Assembly: GCF_000347635.1 (NCBI RefSeq)
Contig: NC_020514.1
Span: 3,224,001-3,288,000, forward strand
Length of the DNA stretch: 64,000 nucleotides
Direction: 5' to 3'
Source: Paraglaciecola psychrophila 170
GTDB taxonomy: Bacteria > Pseudomonadota > Gammaproteobacteria > Enterobacterales > Alteromonadaceae
The notes below the pieces were generated by a model. The model ran no database searches. It saw only the letters and a list, made by a program, of their open reading frames with translations, and had not been told where the DNA came from. Of this stretch, positions 1 to 9,243 are shown in pieces. Position 1 is the stretch's first letter, and each line of letters begins with the position of its first letter. The translations under genes were made by a program, and so were the position numbers.

Positions 1-87
1 ATTTTTTCAAACCAAAAAGTGATGATATCTTGACTCGTCATTTACTTGCCTTTTCAAATCATTGCCGCATCTTGAAATCAAACCACG

Positions 88-462
88 TTACTTTTGATAA
101 GACTCAGCTAAAAAAGAGATTTGTAATGCTACACGTTTAACTTCACGTATCACCGATAATCGATTTAGCTCCATAAAAAACCATATACGGGCAATAGCAA
201 ATGCAACAACTGTTGACAATGTACCTGCAAGCCAATTGATTTTTAAACCTACATCTACCTCCTTTACCAAATGACATGCACAATAAAGGGCAAACCCTGC
301 AAATATTAATTGTAAGCTAACCACCACTGCAAAGCTTAAACGAAAAGTACCTTTAAAACTTTGCCCAATTAATTGCAATGAATTGGCTTGTTCTTCTGAA
401 AACTCATGTGCGGCCTCATCATCTTTTAATGCTTCGAGTATTTTTTGATTTATATTTTTCAT
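88..462 (-). CDS. DUF6768-like two-helix membrane protein, partner of ECF sigma factor
   Basis: A 124-residue protein with two hydrophobic segments (about residues 42-64 and 76-95) and a short charged N-terminus; the C-terminal stretch ending in LNRLSVIREVKRVALQ resembles the DUF6768 family usually found just after an ECF sigma gene. The start overlaps the sigma-factor stop by four bases (ATGA), which points to translational coupling. By position it could be a membrane-bound modulator of the sigma factor, but no anti-sigma motif is visible, so that role is inference. The family call rests on recalled pattern, not on a search. Confidence 0.62.
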   Translation of the reverse strand: MKNINQKILEALKDDEAAHEFSEEQANSLQLIGQSFKGTFRLSFAVVVSLQLIFAGFALYCACHLVKEVDVGLKINWLAGTLSTVVAFAIARIWFFMELNRLSVIREVKRVALQISFLAESYQK

Positions 463-1013
463 AAGATTTCTCCCATTTGACTATTTTGTATTAGTTTTCT
501 TGATTGATGCAGGCTAGACTTAATGGTCCCTGTAGGCATAGCTAACAAATCGTTTATCTTAAGCATGCTAAATCCTTCTAGATAATGCGGATGCACAAGT
601 TGATATAGCTGCAGCTCCAACCCACTCAACATTTGTTCAAAGTGAAAATCTTCTGGCCCATTATGCAAGGTTGCTTGGCAGCATGTACATCCTGAAACTT
701 CACATATTCATTACATAGCTTATCTTGCTTTTGCTTTTTCCAAATGATGACAACGTCCTTGTTTTGTACTAATTTGGTACAACCATTTAATAAAAGAACC
801 CAGATCTTTTAGTTTACGGATGGTTTTACTGACTGCTTCGAAGGTATTTTGTACTGCATCTTGTGCTTTTTGTTCGTCACCTAACTCTCGAGAGGCATAA
901 CGTAATAACTTGGGATACCAAATTTTCATCAGTTGTTGTAATGCGTCGGCACAACCCAATTGGCAGTTCACCACTAACCATTCTGATAAAATGTGTTGAT
1001 TATTTCTTTTCAT
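459..1013 (-). pseudogene. ECF RNA polymerase sigma factor, broken by two compensating frameshifts
   Basis: The N-terminal part (720-1013) carries sigma-70 region 2 (ADALQQLMKIWYPKLLRYA then DAVQNTFEAVSKTIRK). The C-terminal part (459-668) carries region 4, with the helix-turn-helix YLEGFSMLKINDLLAMPTGT followed by IKSSLHQSRKL. They lie in the same frame, but stops at about 708-722 separate them. Reading the next frame over about 668-740 gives an open linker containing KLCNEYVKFQDVHAAKQP, so one indel near the five-A run at about 738 and an opposite one near 670 would explain the break. The gene is probably co-transcribed with the DUF6768-like gene. It is either a pseudogene or carries base-calling errors. 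Confidence 0.72.
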
Positions 1014-1108
1014 AACTTAAAGTCGTAGTAAAGTTGAAAGGGGTTCAGAACATTGGGCGAAAATTGTTAATAAAGTATACTCAATATGTAAGGGTCTGAA
1101 GATTATGG

Positions 1109-1588
1109 TTACTTGGTATGTATGCAATGCACATGTTGGTCAAGTAACTTAGCCCAGTGATGATCATAACCGTGTACGGCTAACGTTGGCACTTGGTATT
1201 GTTTGACTAAGGATTTGTAATCATTTGCCCAAGCAAATATGCCACCGTATAAATTCCTTACATTAGAAAATCCAGAGGCTATGAGTTTCTCAGCTATTTT
1301 TTCGCTGCGCACTCCTATTGAGCAATACACCACTACATTTACATTTTTGGGCACCTCAGACACCTTGAGCATACAAAAATCATTATACCCTACCCACTTT
1401 GCAGCAGGTAAATGGCTAATTTCGAATTCGGCCGCTTCGCGGCTATCGAGTATTAGCCAAGCAGACCCGCCACTAATAGAATCAGCCAACATGTCGCAGC
1501 TAATAACAGCAACAGAGCCTTGCAACATTTTCTTTAATGCCTGTTCTATTCTAACTGACACAGGAGAGCCAGGTTGTGTCACATTCAT
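1109..1588 (-). CDS. Rhodanese-domain protein
   Basis: A 159-residue protein with a single rhodanese (sulfurtransferase-fold) domain at about residues 28-130. Visible signatures are the LDSREAAEFEISHLPAA entry segment, the active-site loop CSIGVRS with the catalytic Cys at residue 89, and the GGIFAWAND end motif. No signal peptide is seen, so it is likely cytoplasmic, transferring sulfur or acting on another oxyanion. Its ATG overlaps the creA stop by four bases (ATGA), so the two form an operon with creA first. The substrate is not evident. Confidence 0.85.
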   Translation of the reverse strand: MNVTQPGSPVSVRIEQALKKMLQGSVAVISCDMLADSISGGSAWLILDSREAAEFEISHLPAAKWVGYNDFCMLKVSEVPKNVNVVVYCSIGVRSEKIAEKLIASGFSNVRNLYGGIFAWANDYKSLVKQYQVPTLAVHGYDHHWAKLLDQHVHCIHTK

Positions 1589-2055
1589 AAGGTAGAGGTA
1601 TTAAACTTGTTATATGCTTGAGTACCCCACAATGGAACAGTTGAAAGGCTATGTTTAAAACTGCCTGACGTTTCTTTAGTGGAGTAAGACACATACATCA
1701 ATGTTTGACTTTGTTGATCATACACACGACGAATCTTCATGCTTTTGAAAAAGATACTTTTTGATTTTTTAAACACCACATCACCTGATTTTGATTTATC
1801 AATAGCAGCAATCATGGCTGATGTTATTTCGCCTGTTTGCCGGCATGAAATAGAGCTATCAGAAGGATCAGACAAACTAAGATCCGCTTCTATACTGGCA
1901 ACATGGCAAGTCACACCCGTGACAATAGGGTCAACCAAAGTATTTAACTTGATATCCTTCGTAGTAAAAGCTCCAAGAGAGATATCACCCACTTCATTTT
2001 TGTCACAGCCAACTAACAACAAAGTGAGCCCCAAACATACACACAACCCTTTCAT
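1585..2055 (-). CDS. creA: CreA family lipoprotein
   Basis: A 156-residue protein with a lipoprotein signal: hydrophobic stretch, then LLLVGCDKNEVGDIS with the lipobox Cys at about residue 17. The mature part matches the CreA family: TLVDPIVTGVTCHVAS, ISCRQTG, VVFKKSKSIFFKSMKIRRVYD and the SYSTKETSGSFKHSLSTVPL end. It is probably periplasmic, anchored to a membrane; the family's function is poorly known. It overlaps the downstream rhodanese gene by four bases. A hydrophobic opposite-strand frame here is a shadow. Confidence 0.85.
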   Translation of the reverse strand: MKGLCVCLGLTLLLVGCDKNEVGDISLGAFTTKDIKLNTLVDPIVTGVTCHVASIEADLSLSDPSDSSISCRQTGEITSAMIAAIDKSKSGDVVFKKSKSIFFKSMKIRRVYDQQSQTLMYVSYSTKETSGSFKHSLSTVPLWGTQAYNKFNTSTL

Positions 2056-2363
2056 TTTAAATCCTCAATATTGTCAGTTTATTATAAAAATTATTTTTTA
2101 ATTAGTTTTGAACTTTTTACCCAAATTGCACGACTTAGTATTGGTAGCCTAGTGAACTGCCATCTCCCTGGGCCGTTTAGCGTAAATACTATGCTAGCGG
2201 CTTTTTACTTTCTGTCAAAGCCTCTGTACCTCAGATTTACCTACCACCATACAAGAACACACAAGAACAAAAATAGTGTTCACAAAAACCACAAACAGTC
2301 TGACTTAGTGGTTAAAATGCTGTATATTCCCGCCTCGCTTTTTGCCCTTGCACAGGAATCAGT

Positions 2364-3653
2364 ATGAAATTTTCAAATTTAGGTTTAGCCAATGAAATCC
2401 AACAGGCCCTCGAAGTCTGTGGTTATACTGAAATGACGCCCGTTCAAGAACAGGCAATTGTTCCTGCCCGCAGAGGCAAAGATCTTTTGGTTAATGCCCA
2501 GACAGGTACCGGTAAAACGGCCGCTTTTGCTTTACCTATTTTACAGCAAATGCTGGATAAACCTAAAGACACCTTATCGGGTAGCCCGCGAGCATTAATT
2601 TTAACCCCAACTAGGGAGCTAGCTGAACAGCTCGCCAACACTATTGGCGCCTATGCACAATTTTTACCTTTAAAGGTAACTGCGCTTTATGGTGGCGTGA
2701 AAATGGGTGGCCAATCAAATAAACTTAAAGATGGCGTGGATATCCTGATTTCAACACCAGGGCGCTTAATTGAACATTTAGAATTGAGTAACGTTAATCT
2801 TGCCAACGCTGAGTTTGTAGTTCTCGATGAAGCAGACCGTATGTTAGATATGGGATTTGTTGCTGATGTACAAAATATATTAAAGTTCACCGCTAAAAAA
2901 CGCCAGACATTGTTATTTTCTGCTACTTCATCTCCAGCCGTAAATGAATTATCCCATAAGTTATTGAACAATCATCAGGTGTTAAGAGTTACCAAAATTA
3001 ATGCCACGGCCGAGACAGTTTCACACGTTATGTACCCAGTGGAAGAGTCACGCAAGATTGATTTGTTCAAAGCCTTATTAAAAGAGCAAAACTGGTTTCA
3101 AGTACTGGTTTTTACTAGTACAAAGCAACAAGCCGATGAACTCATGGCTGCATTAAAACGCAGCAAAATTGATGCTGCTGTGTGTCATGCTGACAAAACC
3201 CAAGGGGCTCGCCGCCGTGCTATTGCCGATTTTAAATCAGCAAAACTACAAGTGTTAATTGCTACAGAAGTAGCGGCGCGAGGCTTAGATATTCAAGGTT
3301 TAGATTATGTGGTCAACTACAACCTACCTTATCTACCTGAGGATTATGTGCACCGCATTGGCAGAACAGGTCGTGCAGGTAAAGAGGGGTACGCTATATC
3401 ATTCGTTAGCCGTGAAGAAGAAAACACCGTAGCTCGCATCGAAAAAATGATTGGTAGCAAAATAAAACGTATTGTAAAAGCAGGCTTTGAAGTCAGTAAC
3501 CGCATGAGTTTGTTGAAAAGCGTTGCAAAAAACACCCGAAACAGTCGCAGTAACAAAGCTAGTGAGACCCAAATAAGTCATGATAAGTCTTCACCGTATC
3601 AAGCAAAAAAATCAAAGGCACGGGCTTCCAAACCCAACAAAGGTAAAAAATAA
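2364..3653 (+). CDS. rhlE: DEAD-box ATP-dependent RNA helicase, RhlE type
   Basis: 429 residues with all DEAD-box landmarks in order: Q motif (FSNLGLANEI...TPVQEQAI), Walker A AQTGTGKT (residues 45-52), PTRELAEQ, TPGRL, DEAD (155-158), SAT, and the C-terminal RecA domain with ARGLD and HRIGRTGRAG. A basic tail after residue about 375 (KKSKARASKPNKGKK) is typical of RNA-binding extensions. It probably unwinds structured RNA in ribosome assembly or cold adaptation. The start follows CACAGGAATCAGT, giving a usable ribosome binding site. RhlE is the closest subfamily by eye; other DEAD-box subfamilies are possible. Confidence 0.9.
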   Translation: MKFSNLGLANEIQQALEVCGYTEMTPVQEQAIVPARRGKDLLVNAQTGTGKTAAFALPILQQMLDKPKDTLSGSPRALILTPTRELAEQLANTIGAYAQFLPLKVTALYGGVKMGGQSNKLKDGVDILISTPGRLIEHLELSNVNLANAEFVVLDEADRMLDMGFVADVQNILKFTAKKRQTLLFSATSSPAVNELSHKLLNNHQVLRVTKINATAETVSHVMYPVEESRKIDLFKALLKEQNWFQVLVFTSTKQQADELMAALKRSKIDAAVCHADKTQGARRRAIADFKSAKLQVLIATEVAARGLDIQGLDYVVNYNLPYLPEDYVHRIGRTGRAGKEGYAISFVSREEENTVARIEKMIGSKIKRIVKAGFEVSNRMSLLKSVAKNTRNSRSNKASETQISHDKSSPYQAKKSKARASKPNKGKK

Positions 3654-4130
3654 GATACTGCTGATAGCATTATTCTAAGACGATCCAAGCAGATTCGACA
3701 GCATTCTATTTCTAACTAAGAACGAATCTGAAAATGGTAATGAGTGAATTATAGTCATTTTTAAAATGGACCTTTCGTTTACTAATTGATAAATATGCCA
3801 GTAAATATTAACCAACGAAAAAAGAATAATAAAATGGGTAATTTAATGTTGATACGTAGCGATATCAAACACATTATAGAATAAAACTAGTTTGCTGTTT
3901 TTATAGGCTTTTTTATTCTTGGGGGTGACGTGTTTATTGGTAATCAAGTGGCCAATTGACGCATATCCACATGAATAGTCTGCTTAAATCCAGCAAACAT
4001 TGTATATCTAAAAAGTATTAAATCTAGTGAAGCCTGATCCATCGTACTTTATTTACGACTAAATACTCTTATCGGAACAGTGTCCTAAGCTCAAAACGTG
4101 TCGCTAGAAACTCGTATATTTGAGCCCATA
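3654..4130. other. Intergenic region, nothing recognised
   Basis: 477 AT-rich bases between the helicase and the response-regulator stop. No convincing ORF, RNA gene or strong hairpin was seen. Confidence 0.5.
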
Positions 4131-4949
4131 TCATCCCAATAAAAAATGCTTGATTGCATCTTTGTAGTTACGACTAACTTTTATTTTCTCAAACTCCCCC
4201 AATAACAAGAAAAATTCTCCTTTAGTATGGGGAATAACCTTATCGATAAAGTTCAAATTGACTATGGTAGAGCGATGAACCCGCTTAAAAATATTGTCAT
4301 CCAATTCAGACAATAACTCTTTTAAGGTACTGCGCTTGATGTGGGTTTCTCCTTGCGAATGTAAACACACATAATCGCCAGCAGCGTCGACCCATTCAAT
4401 ATCCGATTGTTTTAAGATAGTGATTTCATCACGGTCTTTAATCACTATTTTTTTATCTACAAAGGTGTTCATGGGAAATAAGCTGGGTATACTTCTATTG
4501 CTGCTTGTTTCAGAGTTTTTTCTTTGATTAATGCTATCGATCGCTCCTAAAATTCGCGGTTTGTCTTCTTGAGTATCAACGCCCTCCAATCGTTCTTGAG
4601 CTCTTTGTACCGCACGCACAATTCGCTCATCATCAATGGGTTTCAAAATATAATCGACCGCGTGAACGTCGAAAGCATCTAGTGCATATTGTTCATAAGC
4701 TGTGGTAAAAACAATAAGGGGTAAAATATCACTTTGTAAGCTTTTAACCACGTCAAAGCCGTCTAAACCAGGCATCTGAATGTCTAGAAAAATCAGTTGG
4801 GGAGATAAGTCTAGAGTGGCAGCTATGGCTTCACGGCCATTTTTGCATTCACCTACGATCTCAATGTCAGGTATTTTATTCAACTTGGCGCGAAGCAGTT
4901 TTAGCGCCAATGGTTCATCATCAACTATCAGCGTTTTTAATTTGGTCAT
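4131..4949 (-). CDS. LytTR-family response regulator
   Basis: 272 residues. The receiver domain occupies residues 4-120 with the acidic pair DDEP (10-13), phospho-acceptor Asp56 in IFLDIQMPG, and the conserved Lys in YILKPID. A linker of about 50 residues leads to a LytTR DNA-binding domain (about 168-270) containing IEWVDAAGDYVCLHS and FKRVHRSTIVNL. It probably binds direct repeats upstream of target genes. Its ATG overlaps the kinase stop (ATGA), so kinase and regulator are translationally coupled. The nearest divergent target is the sugar MFS gene at 6346, suggesting sensing of a sugar or its products; that is inference. Confidence 0.92.
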   Translation of the reverse strand: MTKLKTLIVDDEPLALKLLRAKLNKIPDIEIVGECKNGREAIAATLDLSPQLIFLDIQMPGLDGFDVVKSLQSDILPLIVFTTAYEQYALDAFDVHAVDYILKPIDDERIVRAVQRAQERLEGVDTQEDKPRILGAIDSINQRKNSETSSNRSIPSLFPMNTFVDKKIVIKDRDEITILKQSDIEWVDAAGDYVCLHSQGETHIKRSTLKELLSELDDNIFKRVHRSTIVNLNFIDKVIPHTKGEFFLLLGEFEKIKVSRNYKDAIKHFLLG

Positions 4950-6136
4950 ACTTTATACTCATTTTCTGACAACCGTTCTTGATTAATAATTGGATAACCA
5001 CTACCAGTAGTGCTGTATTCACAGGGGATCTCTATAGTGGTTCTTAATCCCCCTAATGGCAAGAGGTCAATATTCACCGAAAAATCGTTTTCATACAGTA
5101 CTTTTAGTCGTTCATTGATGTTACGTAGACCAACCCCCCGCCCCTTAGAACTTTCCATTTTGCTTTTACCTATTTTACTGCCACTACCCGTGTCACTTAG
5201 CTGCATAATAAGCCGTTGCTGAACTACTTTAGCTTGGATTGAAATAGTGCCACCTAACTCATTTTGAGCAATCGCATGTTTCATGGAATTCTCAATAATG
5301 GGTTGTAACAAGAGGCTGGGAACCATGGCTAGTTTAGCCTTCTCATCAATCTGAAAATCCAAACTCAATCTGTCACCAAATCTCGTTTTTTCTATTTCCA
5401 GATAAAGATTAAGAGCCTTAACTTCATTTTCTAACGATAATTTGGTGTCTGGATTATTATCCAGAGAGTGACGTAAAAAACGGCTCAATTGCACCGTCAT
5501 GCTTTGTGCTTTTTCTGATTCATTCACTTCCACCAATGAACTGATAGCATTTAGGGTATTGCACAAGAAATGGGGGTTTAACTGATAACGTAGCATTTTT
5601 ATTTGAGCGTCTCTAGCAATGGTTTGAGCATGCATACGTTTCATCTGCTCTTCACGGGCTTCAGCCTCAGCTTTAAGCATGATCCTGTGTTCTGTTTGCA
5701 GTAAATCGTTGTAACGCATGCCATGAAACAGACCGGTCCAACATAAAAATATAAATACACTGGCAAAGTGCCAACCACCAAATTCGCTCCACTCTGTAAT
5801 GATATCAGTCAAACGAATAAAAGCTTCAATCCTAAATAATGTCCAGATCAGTGACACCACTAACACCATTATAAATCCAGCGGTAGCGCGATAAATAAAA
5901 GGTTTATGCCATATATGCATAAAACCAACATATAAAAACAAAGTAAGAATCAACCCGAGTATCGCCTGCAGAATAATGTGTACAATGTGACTCCAATCAT
6001 AAGGTCCGTACCACAGCGTCAGAGAAAAAAAGCTGATTGTACTGACAAATGCCCAGAATCCTAGGTGCAATAATCCAAACTGGTAGACCCTATAACGGCC
6101 GATCATTGTGGGAGGATGTTCAAAAAATGAGGTCAC
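4946..6136 (-). CDS. LytS/YehU-type sensor histidine kinase
   Basis: 396 residues. Four membrane segments fill the N-terminus (about residues 20-42, 53-75, 84-105, 122-142), followed by a short coiled coil (150-180). The His_kinase domain has the phospho-acceptor His189 in LRYQLNPHFLCNTLNA, and the HATPase region has the N box (LLQPIIENSMKHAI) and glycine-rich GRGVGLRNINERL. The family pairs with LytTR regulators, as here. There is no separate sensor domain, so the signal is probably read by the membrane bundle. It is divergent from the MFS sugar transporter with about 210 bases between starts. Confidence 0.92.
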   Translation of the reverse strand: MTSFFEHPPTMIGRYRVYQFGLLHLGFWAFVSTISFFSLTLWYGPYDWSHIVHIILQAILGLILTLFLYVGFMHIWHKPFIYRATAGFIMVLVVSLIWTLFRIEAFIRLTDIITEWSEFGGWHFASVFIFLCWTGLFHGMRYNDLLQTEHRIMLKAEAEAREEQMKRMHAQTIARDAQIKMLRYQLNPHFLCNTLNAISSLVEVNESEKAQSMTVQLSRFLRHSLDNNPDTKLSLENEVKALNLYLEIEKTRFGDRLSLDFQIDEKAKLAMVPSLLLQPIIENSMKHAIAQNELGGTISIQAKVVQQRLIMQLSDTGSGSKIGKSKMESSKGRGVGLRNINERLKVLYENDFSVNIDLLPLGGLRTTIEIPCEYSTTGSGYPIINQERLSENEYKV

Positions 6137-6345
6137 ATGGCTGTCCTACTTAAGCCAACATCGTTAGCATTAACTTCAAAATTCAGTTTACACACTGTAT
6201 AGGTTGCTCGCCAGCAATTCAGTCCGTACTATCGCTAACAATGACCGCTCTATCGCAATTAAATATATTTTTAGGAGCAATAGTCTAGCTTGGCAGAATC
6301 TGTGTGAATAGTATTTATTAATAATCCAAATTATAGGCAATAATA

Positions 6346-7920
6346 ATGAAAAACAATCAGCCTCAATCCATTATCTACGTATTTTATGTATCTATCATAG
6401 TGGCATTGGGAGGATTCTTAATGGGCTTCGATGCATCTGTTATTTCAGGTGTGGTCAAATTTATTGAACCAGAATTTAATTTAACTAAAATTCAATTAGG
6501 CTGGGCTGTGGCTTCATTATCGCTCACCGCAACGTTCGCCATGATTACAGCCGGACCGCTAAGTGACCGATTTGGTAGAAAAGTCATATTGAAGGTAGCC
6601 GCACTGCTGTTTTTTGCATCGGCCATTGCTTCAGCATTTGCACCCAGCTTTTTACTGTTAGTTATGGCGAGAATGCTCGGTGGTTTGGGTGTAGGTGCAG
6701 CTCTAATAATTGCCCCTATGTATATTGCTGAAATTGGTCCTGCTAAATATCGTGGCCGTATGGTATCCCTTAATCAGCTAAATATTGTACTGGGCATATC
6801 GGTAGCCTTTTTTACCAACTACTTGATATTGCAGGCTGCTAATTCTGATAGCGACTGGGTGCAAACCTTTGGTTTTGACCAGTGGAATTGGCGCTGGATG
6901 TTAGGTATTGAGGCAATCCCAGCACTAATATATTTTATTTGTTTATCCATAGTGCCAGAAAGCCCACGCTGGTTGATGATGAAAGGCCGCGTTCAGGAAG
7001 CAAGCGTTATTTTGAAAAGGGCGTTAGGCCAGCAAAATGCAGAAAAAGAAATCCAGCAAATCAACAACAGCATCAGCCTCGCGCAAAACCAAACGAAAGG
7101 CGCATTCATGGACTTACTTAAACCCTCTATGCGCCTAGTAATGATTGTCGGTATCTCAATTGCCATATTGCAGCAAATTACCGGTATTAACGCCGTTTTC
7201 TTTTATGCCCCGATGATTTTTGAACAAACCGGTCTAGGTACTGATGCCTCGTTTATGCAAGCGATATTGGTGGGCATCACCAACGTAGTATTTACCTTAA
7301 TTGCCATTGCACTAATTGATAAAATTGGGCGTAAATCATTATTATTAGCCGGTGTCTCTGGAATTATTGTATGTATGTTTAGTTTGGCCTATCAGTTTAA
7401 TGCCGCCACTTATACTCTTACAGCTCAAGCTATCAGCAGCCTCTCCACAGAAATAGATATTCAAGCGTTACAACCCATAGTTGGCGCGACATTTAACAGT
7501 GACTTAGCATTTAAATCAGCAATCACTGACCTTCTAAGTGCAACCCAAGTGGTACAATTTGAATCAACCTTAGTATCTGCAGCCATCCAAATGAATGGCA
7601 CCATGATTTTAGTGAGCATATTAGGTTTTGTAGCCTGCTTTGCAGTGTCTTTGGGGCCAGTTATGTGGGTATTGTTTTCAGAATTGTTCCCTAACCGAAT
7701 TCGCGGTATTGCTATTTCGTTTGTTGGCTTAATCAATTCGGGTATAAGTTTCTTGGTACAACTTATATTCCCTTGGGAACTGGCAAACTTAGGCGCCACA
7801 TTTACCTTTGCTATTTATGGCGGATTTGCCTTCATTGGTCTGATGATTATTCTCAAGTTTTTACCTGAAACTAAAGGGAAGACATTAGAAGAATTAGAGA
7901 TTTTGTTGGTCAAACAATAA
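6346..7920 (+). CDS. Sugar porter family MFS transporter
   Basis: 524 residues, twelve predicted membrane helices. Sugar-porter signatures are clear: GGFLMGFDASVISG at the first helix, DRFGRK after helix 2, PESPRWLMMKGR after helix 6, QQITGINAVFFYAP in helix 7, DKIGRK, and the terminal PETKGKTLEELE. This family imports monosaccharides such as glucose, galactose or xylose by proton symport. An extended loop (about residues 365-410) between helices 9 and 10 is longer than in E. coli XylE. Placement between a two-component pair and beta-glucan enzymes fits glucose uptake, but the substrate cannot be read from sequence. Confidence 0.9.
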   Translation: MKNNQPQSIIYVFYVSIIVALGGFLMGFDASVISGVVKFIEPEFNLTKIQLGWAVASLSLTATFAMITAGPLSDRFGRKVILKVAALLFFASAIASAFAPSFLLLVMARMLGGLGVGAALIIAPMYIAEIGPAKYRGRMVSLNQLNIVLGISVAFFTNYLILQAANSDSDWVQTFGFDQWNWRWMLGIEAIPALIYFICLSIVPESPRWLMMKGRVQEASVILKRALGQQNAEKEIQQINNSISLAQNQTKGAFMDLLKPSMRLVMIVGISIAILQQITGINAVFFYAPMIFEQTGLGTDASFMQAILVGITNVVFTLIAIALIDKIGRKSLLLAGVSGIIVCMFSLAYQFNAATYTLTAQAISSLSTEIDIQALQPIVGATFNSDLAFKSAITDLLSATQVVQFESTLVSAAIQMNGTMILVSILGFVACFAVSLGPVMWVLFSELFPNRIRGIAISFVGLINSGISFLVQLIFPWELANLGATFTFAIYGGFAFIGLMIILKFLPETKGKTLEELEILLVKQ

Positions 7921-8280
7921 GGATAGCAAAATCACTAGGTTTTGATTCAAATGTCAGGCAATCATGACCTAGTGGTTGTTTTATAGACTTTATCTAAGGA
8001 TGGATCGACAAGTTCAACAGATTATCAGTGGGTGATTTTTTACTTACGCTGGTTCAAGTCAGCATCAACGCCCTATTTATTAGTGACGTGCCGAGAGACA
8101 TAAGCTAGATAGCAGCCAAACAATATTAAATCCTTCACACGAATAGGACGTAAAATTCATTTGTGTGAAGGAAAATATTGAGGATGATTTACTCAGCCAT
8201 TGTAGAAAAGAAAATATGAATAAATTTCATACTACATTAAGTATTACAATGTTGTTGCTATTTAGCTCCGAAGCCTAAAT
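7921..8280. other. Intergenic region between convergent genes
   Basis: 360 bases holding the inverted repeat at 8131-8172. A 20-codon open frame at 8217-8279 has a start and hydrophobic residues but no clear ribosome binding site; it is not called. Confidence 0.4.
8131..8172. terminator. Long imperfect inverted repeat, likely bidirectional terminator
   Basis: TCCTTCACAC (8131-8140) pairs perfectly with GTGTGAAGGA (8163-8172). Outside it CAATATT (from about 8121) matches AATATTG, and inside it GAAT pairs with ATTC. It sits between the convergent MFS transporter and the second GH17 gene, where a two-way terminator is expected. It has A/T-rich flanks but no long T run. Confidence 0.55.
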
Positions 8281-9243
8281 CTAGGCTTCCTGCATGACCT
8301 GTTTGGGTTTACGATCAACCTTAAAAAGACCCCAGTGTTTCTCTGGCTCTTGTGGATCATCTGAACCTTTCCAAGGCTCATCAAACGCTTCAAATACGAA
8401 GGTAAGTATGCGTTCTTTTGTGGTCCATTCTAACAACTGAGCGTAATACGCAGTTTGTAATGCTTCTGATGCATTCCATGACTCAATACCCTGACCGTTT
8501 GACTGAGTGGTCCAGCCCGCTTCAGTAATGACGATAGGTTTATGCGGGTGACAAGCCAACACCTGATTGTAATTATTTTTTGTATATTCAAGGGCATTAT
8601 CGATATTCTGATATTCCCAAACTGGATAAGTGTGGATTGAAATAAAGTCCAACTCCGCCACTAAAGGCGCCAATTTATTTGTCCAAGGTACGTAGTTTTC
8701 ACAGAAAGTCACAGGTTGTGCAATATTGGCTTTTATACGCTGCACGTAATTCACCAGACTATCTACGGGTACCATATGATCGGTCCATTCCACACTGGCT
8801 TCATTCCCCACAGACACAGAAAACACGGATTTTGGATAGTGAGCAGCTAATGCAATAAGGCGGTCAATTTCATCACTGTTGTGACGTTTATTTTCCATGA
8901 GTTTTTCATCGTCAAAATGCGCGCCCCAGGGGCAATTAGGATTACTGACTTCTGCAGCCATATCCACTCCCAACATAATATGAAAATCTAACTTTTCTGT
9001 TTCAATCACACTGAGCACAGTTTCGGCATGTTTGCTGCAGTCATATAAACGTAAATAAGACCAATTATCAGCCAACAACAGTAAATCTTCTTTCACTTGC
9101 GCATAACTTGGAAAAATTCCTAAACGTGGATCTTGACCCTCTCTGTAACCCGAATAACAAATGCTATTACCATGTTTTAGACCTGTCAATTTTTCAATAG
9201 AAGATTGAGTAGTCAGACTACTTTGCATACTTGTGATTTCCAT
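8281..9243 (-). CDS. GH17 family beta-1,3-glucanase or glucanosyltransferase
   Basis: 320 residues, one TIM-barrel GH17 domain. The likely acid/base is Glu148 (VSVGNEASVEW) and the nucleophile Glu241 (IVITEAGWTTQS); LRLYDCSKHAETVL and ISIHTYPVWEY are also family-like. There is no signal peptide, so the enzyme should act in the cytoplasm on imported beta-1,3-glucan oligosaccharides, either hydrolysing or transferring them. The frame overlaps the upstream GH17 gene by 26 bases from Met1; Met6 (9228) would cut the overlap to 11. It is the last gene of a GH149-GH17-GH17 operon and a clear paralogue of its neighbour. Confidence 0.85.
   Translation of the reverse strand: MEITSMQSSLTTQSSIEKLTGLKHGNSICYSGYREGQDPRLGIFPSYAQVKEDLLLLADNWSYLRLYDCSKHAETVLSVIETEKLDFHIMLGVDMAAEVSNPNCPWGAHFDDEKLMENKRHNSDEIDRLIALAAHYPKSVFSVSVGNEASVEWTDHMVPVDSLVNYVQRIKANIAQPVTFCENYVPWTNKLAPLVAELDFISIHTYPVWEYQNIDNALEYTKNNYNQVLACHPHKPIVITEAGWTTQSNGQGIESWNASEALQTAYYAQLLEWTTKERILTFVFEAFDEPWKGSDDPQEPEKHWGLFKVDRKPKQVMQEA

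Noticed and set aside
1..87. Short stretch at left window edge
   Set aside because: No open frame could be assigned; likely intergenic or part of a gene outside the window.
1239..1595. Plus-strand frame antisense to the rhodanese gene
   Set aside because: The opposite strand has a clear rhodanese motif set; this is a shadow.
2071..2367. 98-codon plus-strand frame before the helicase
   Set aside because: It overlaps the creA promoter region, has poor composition and no ribosome binding site, and runs into the helicase start; taken as chance.
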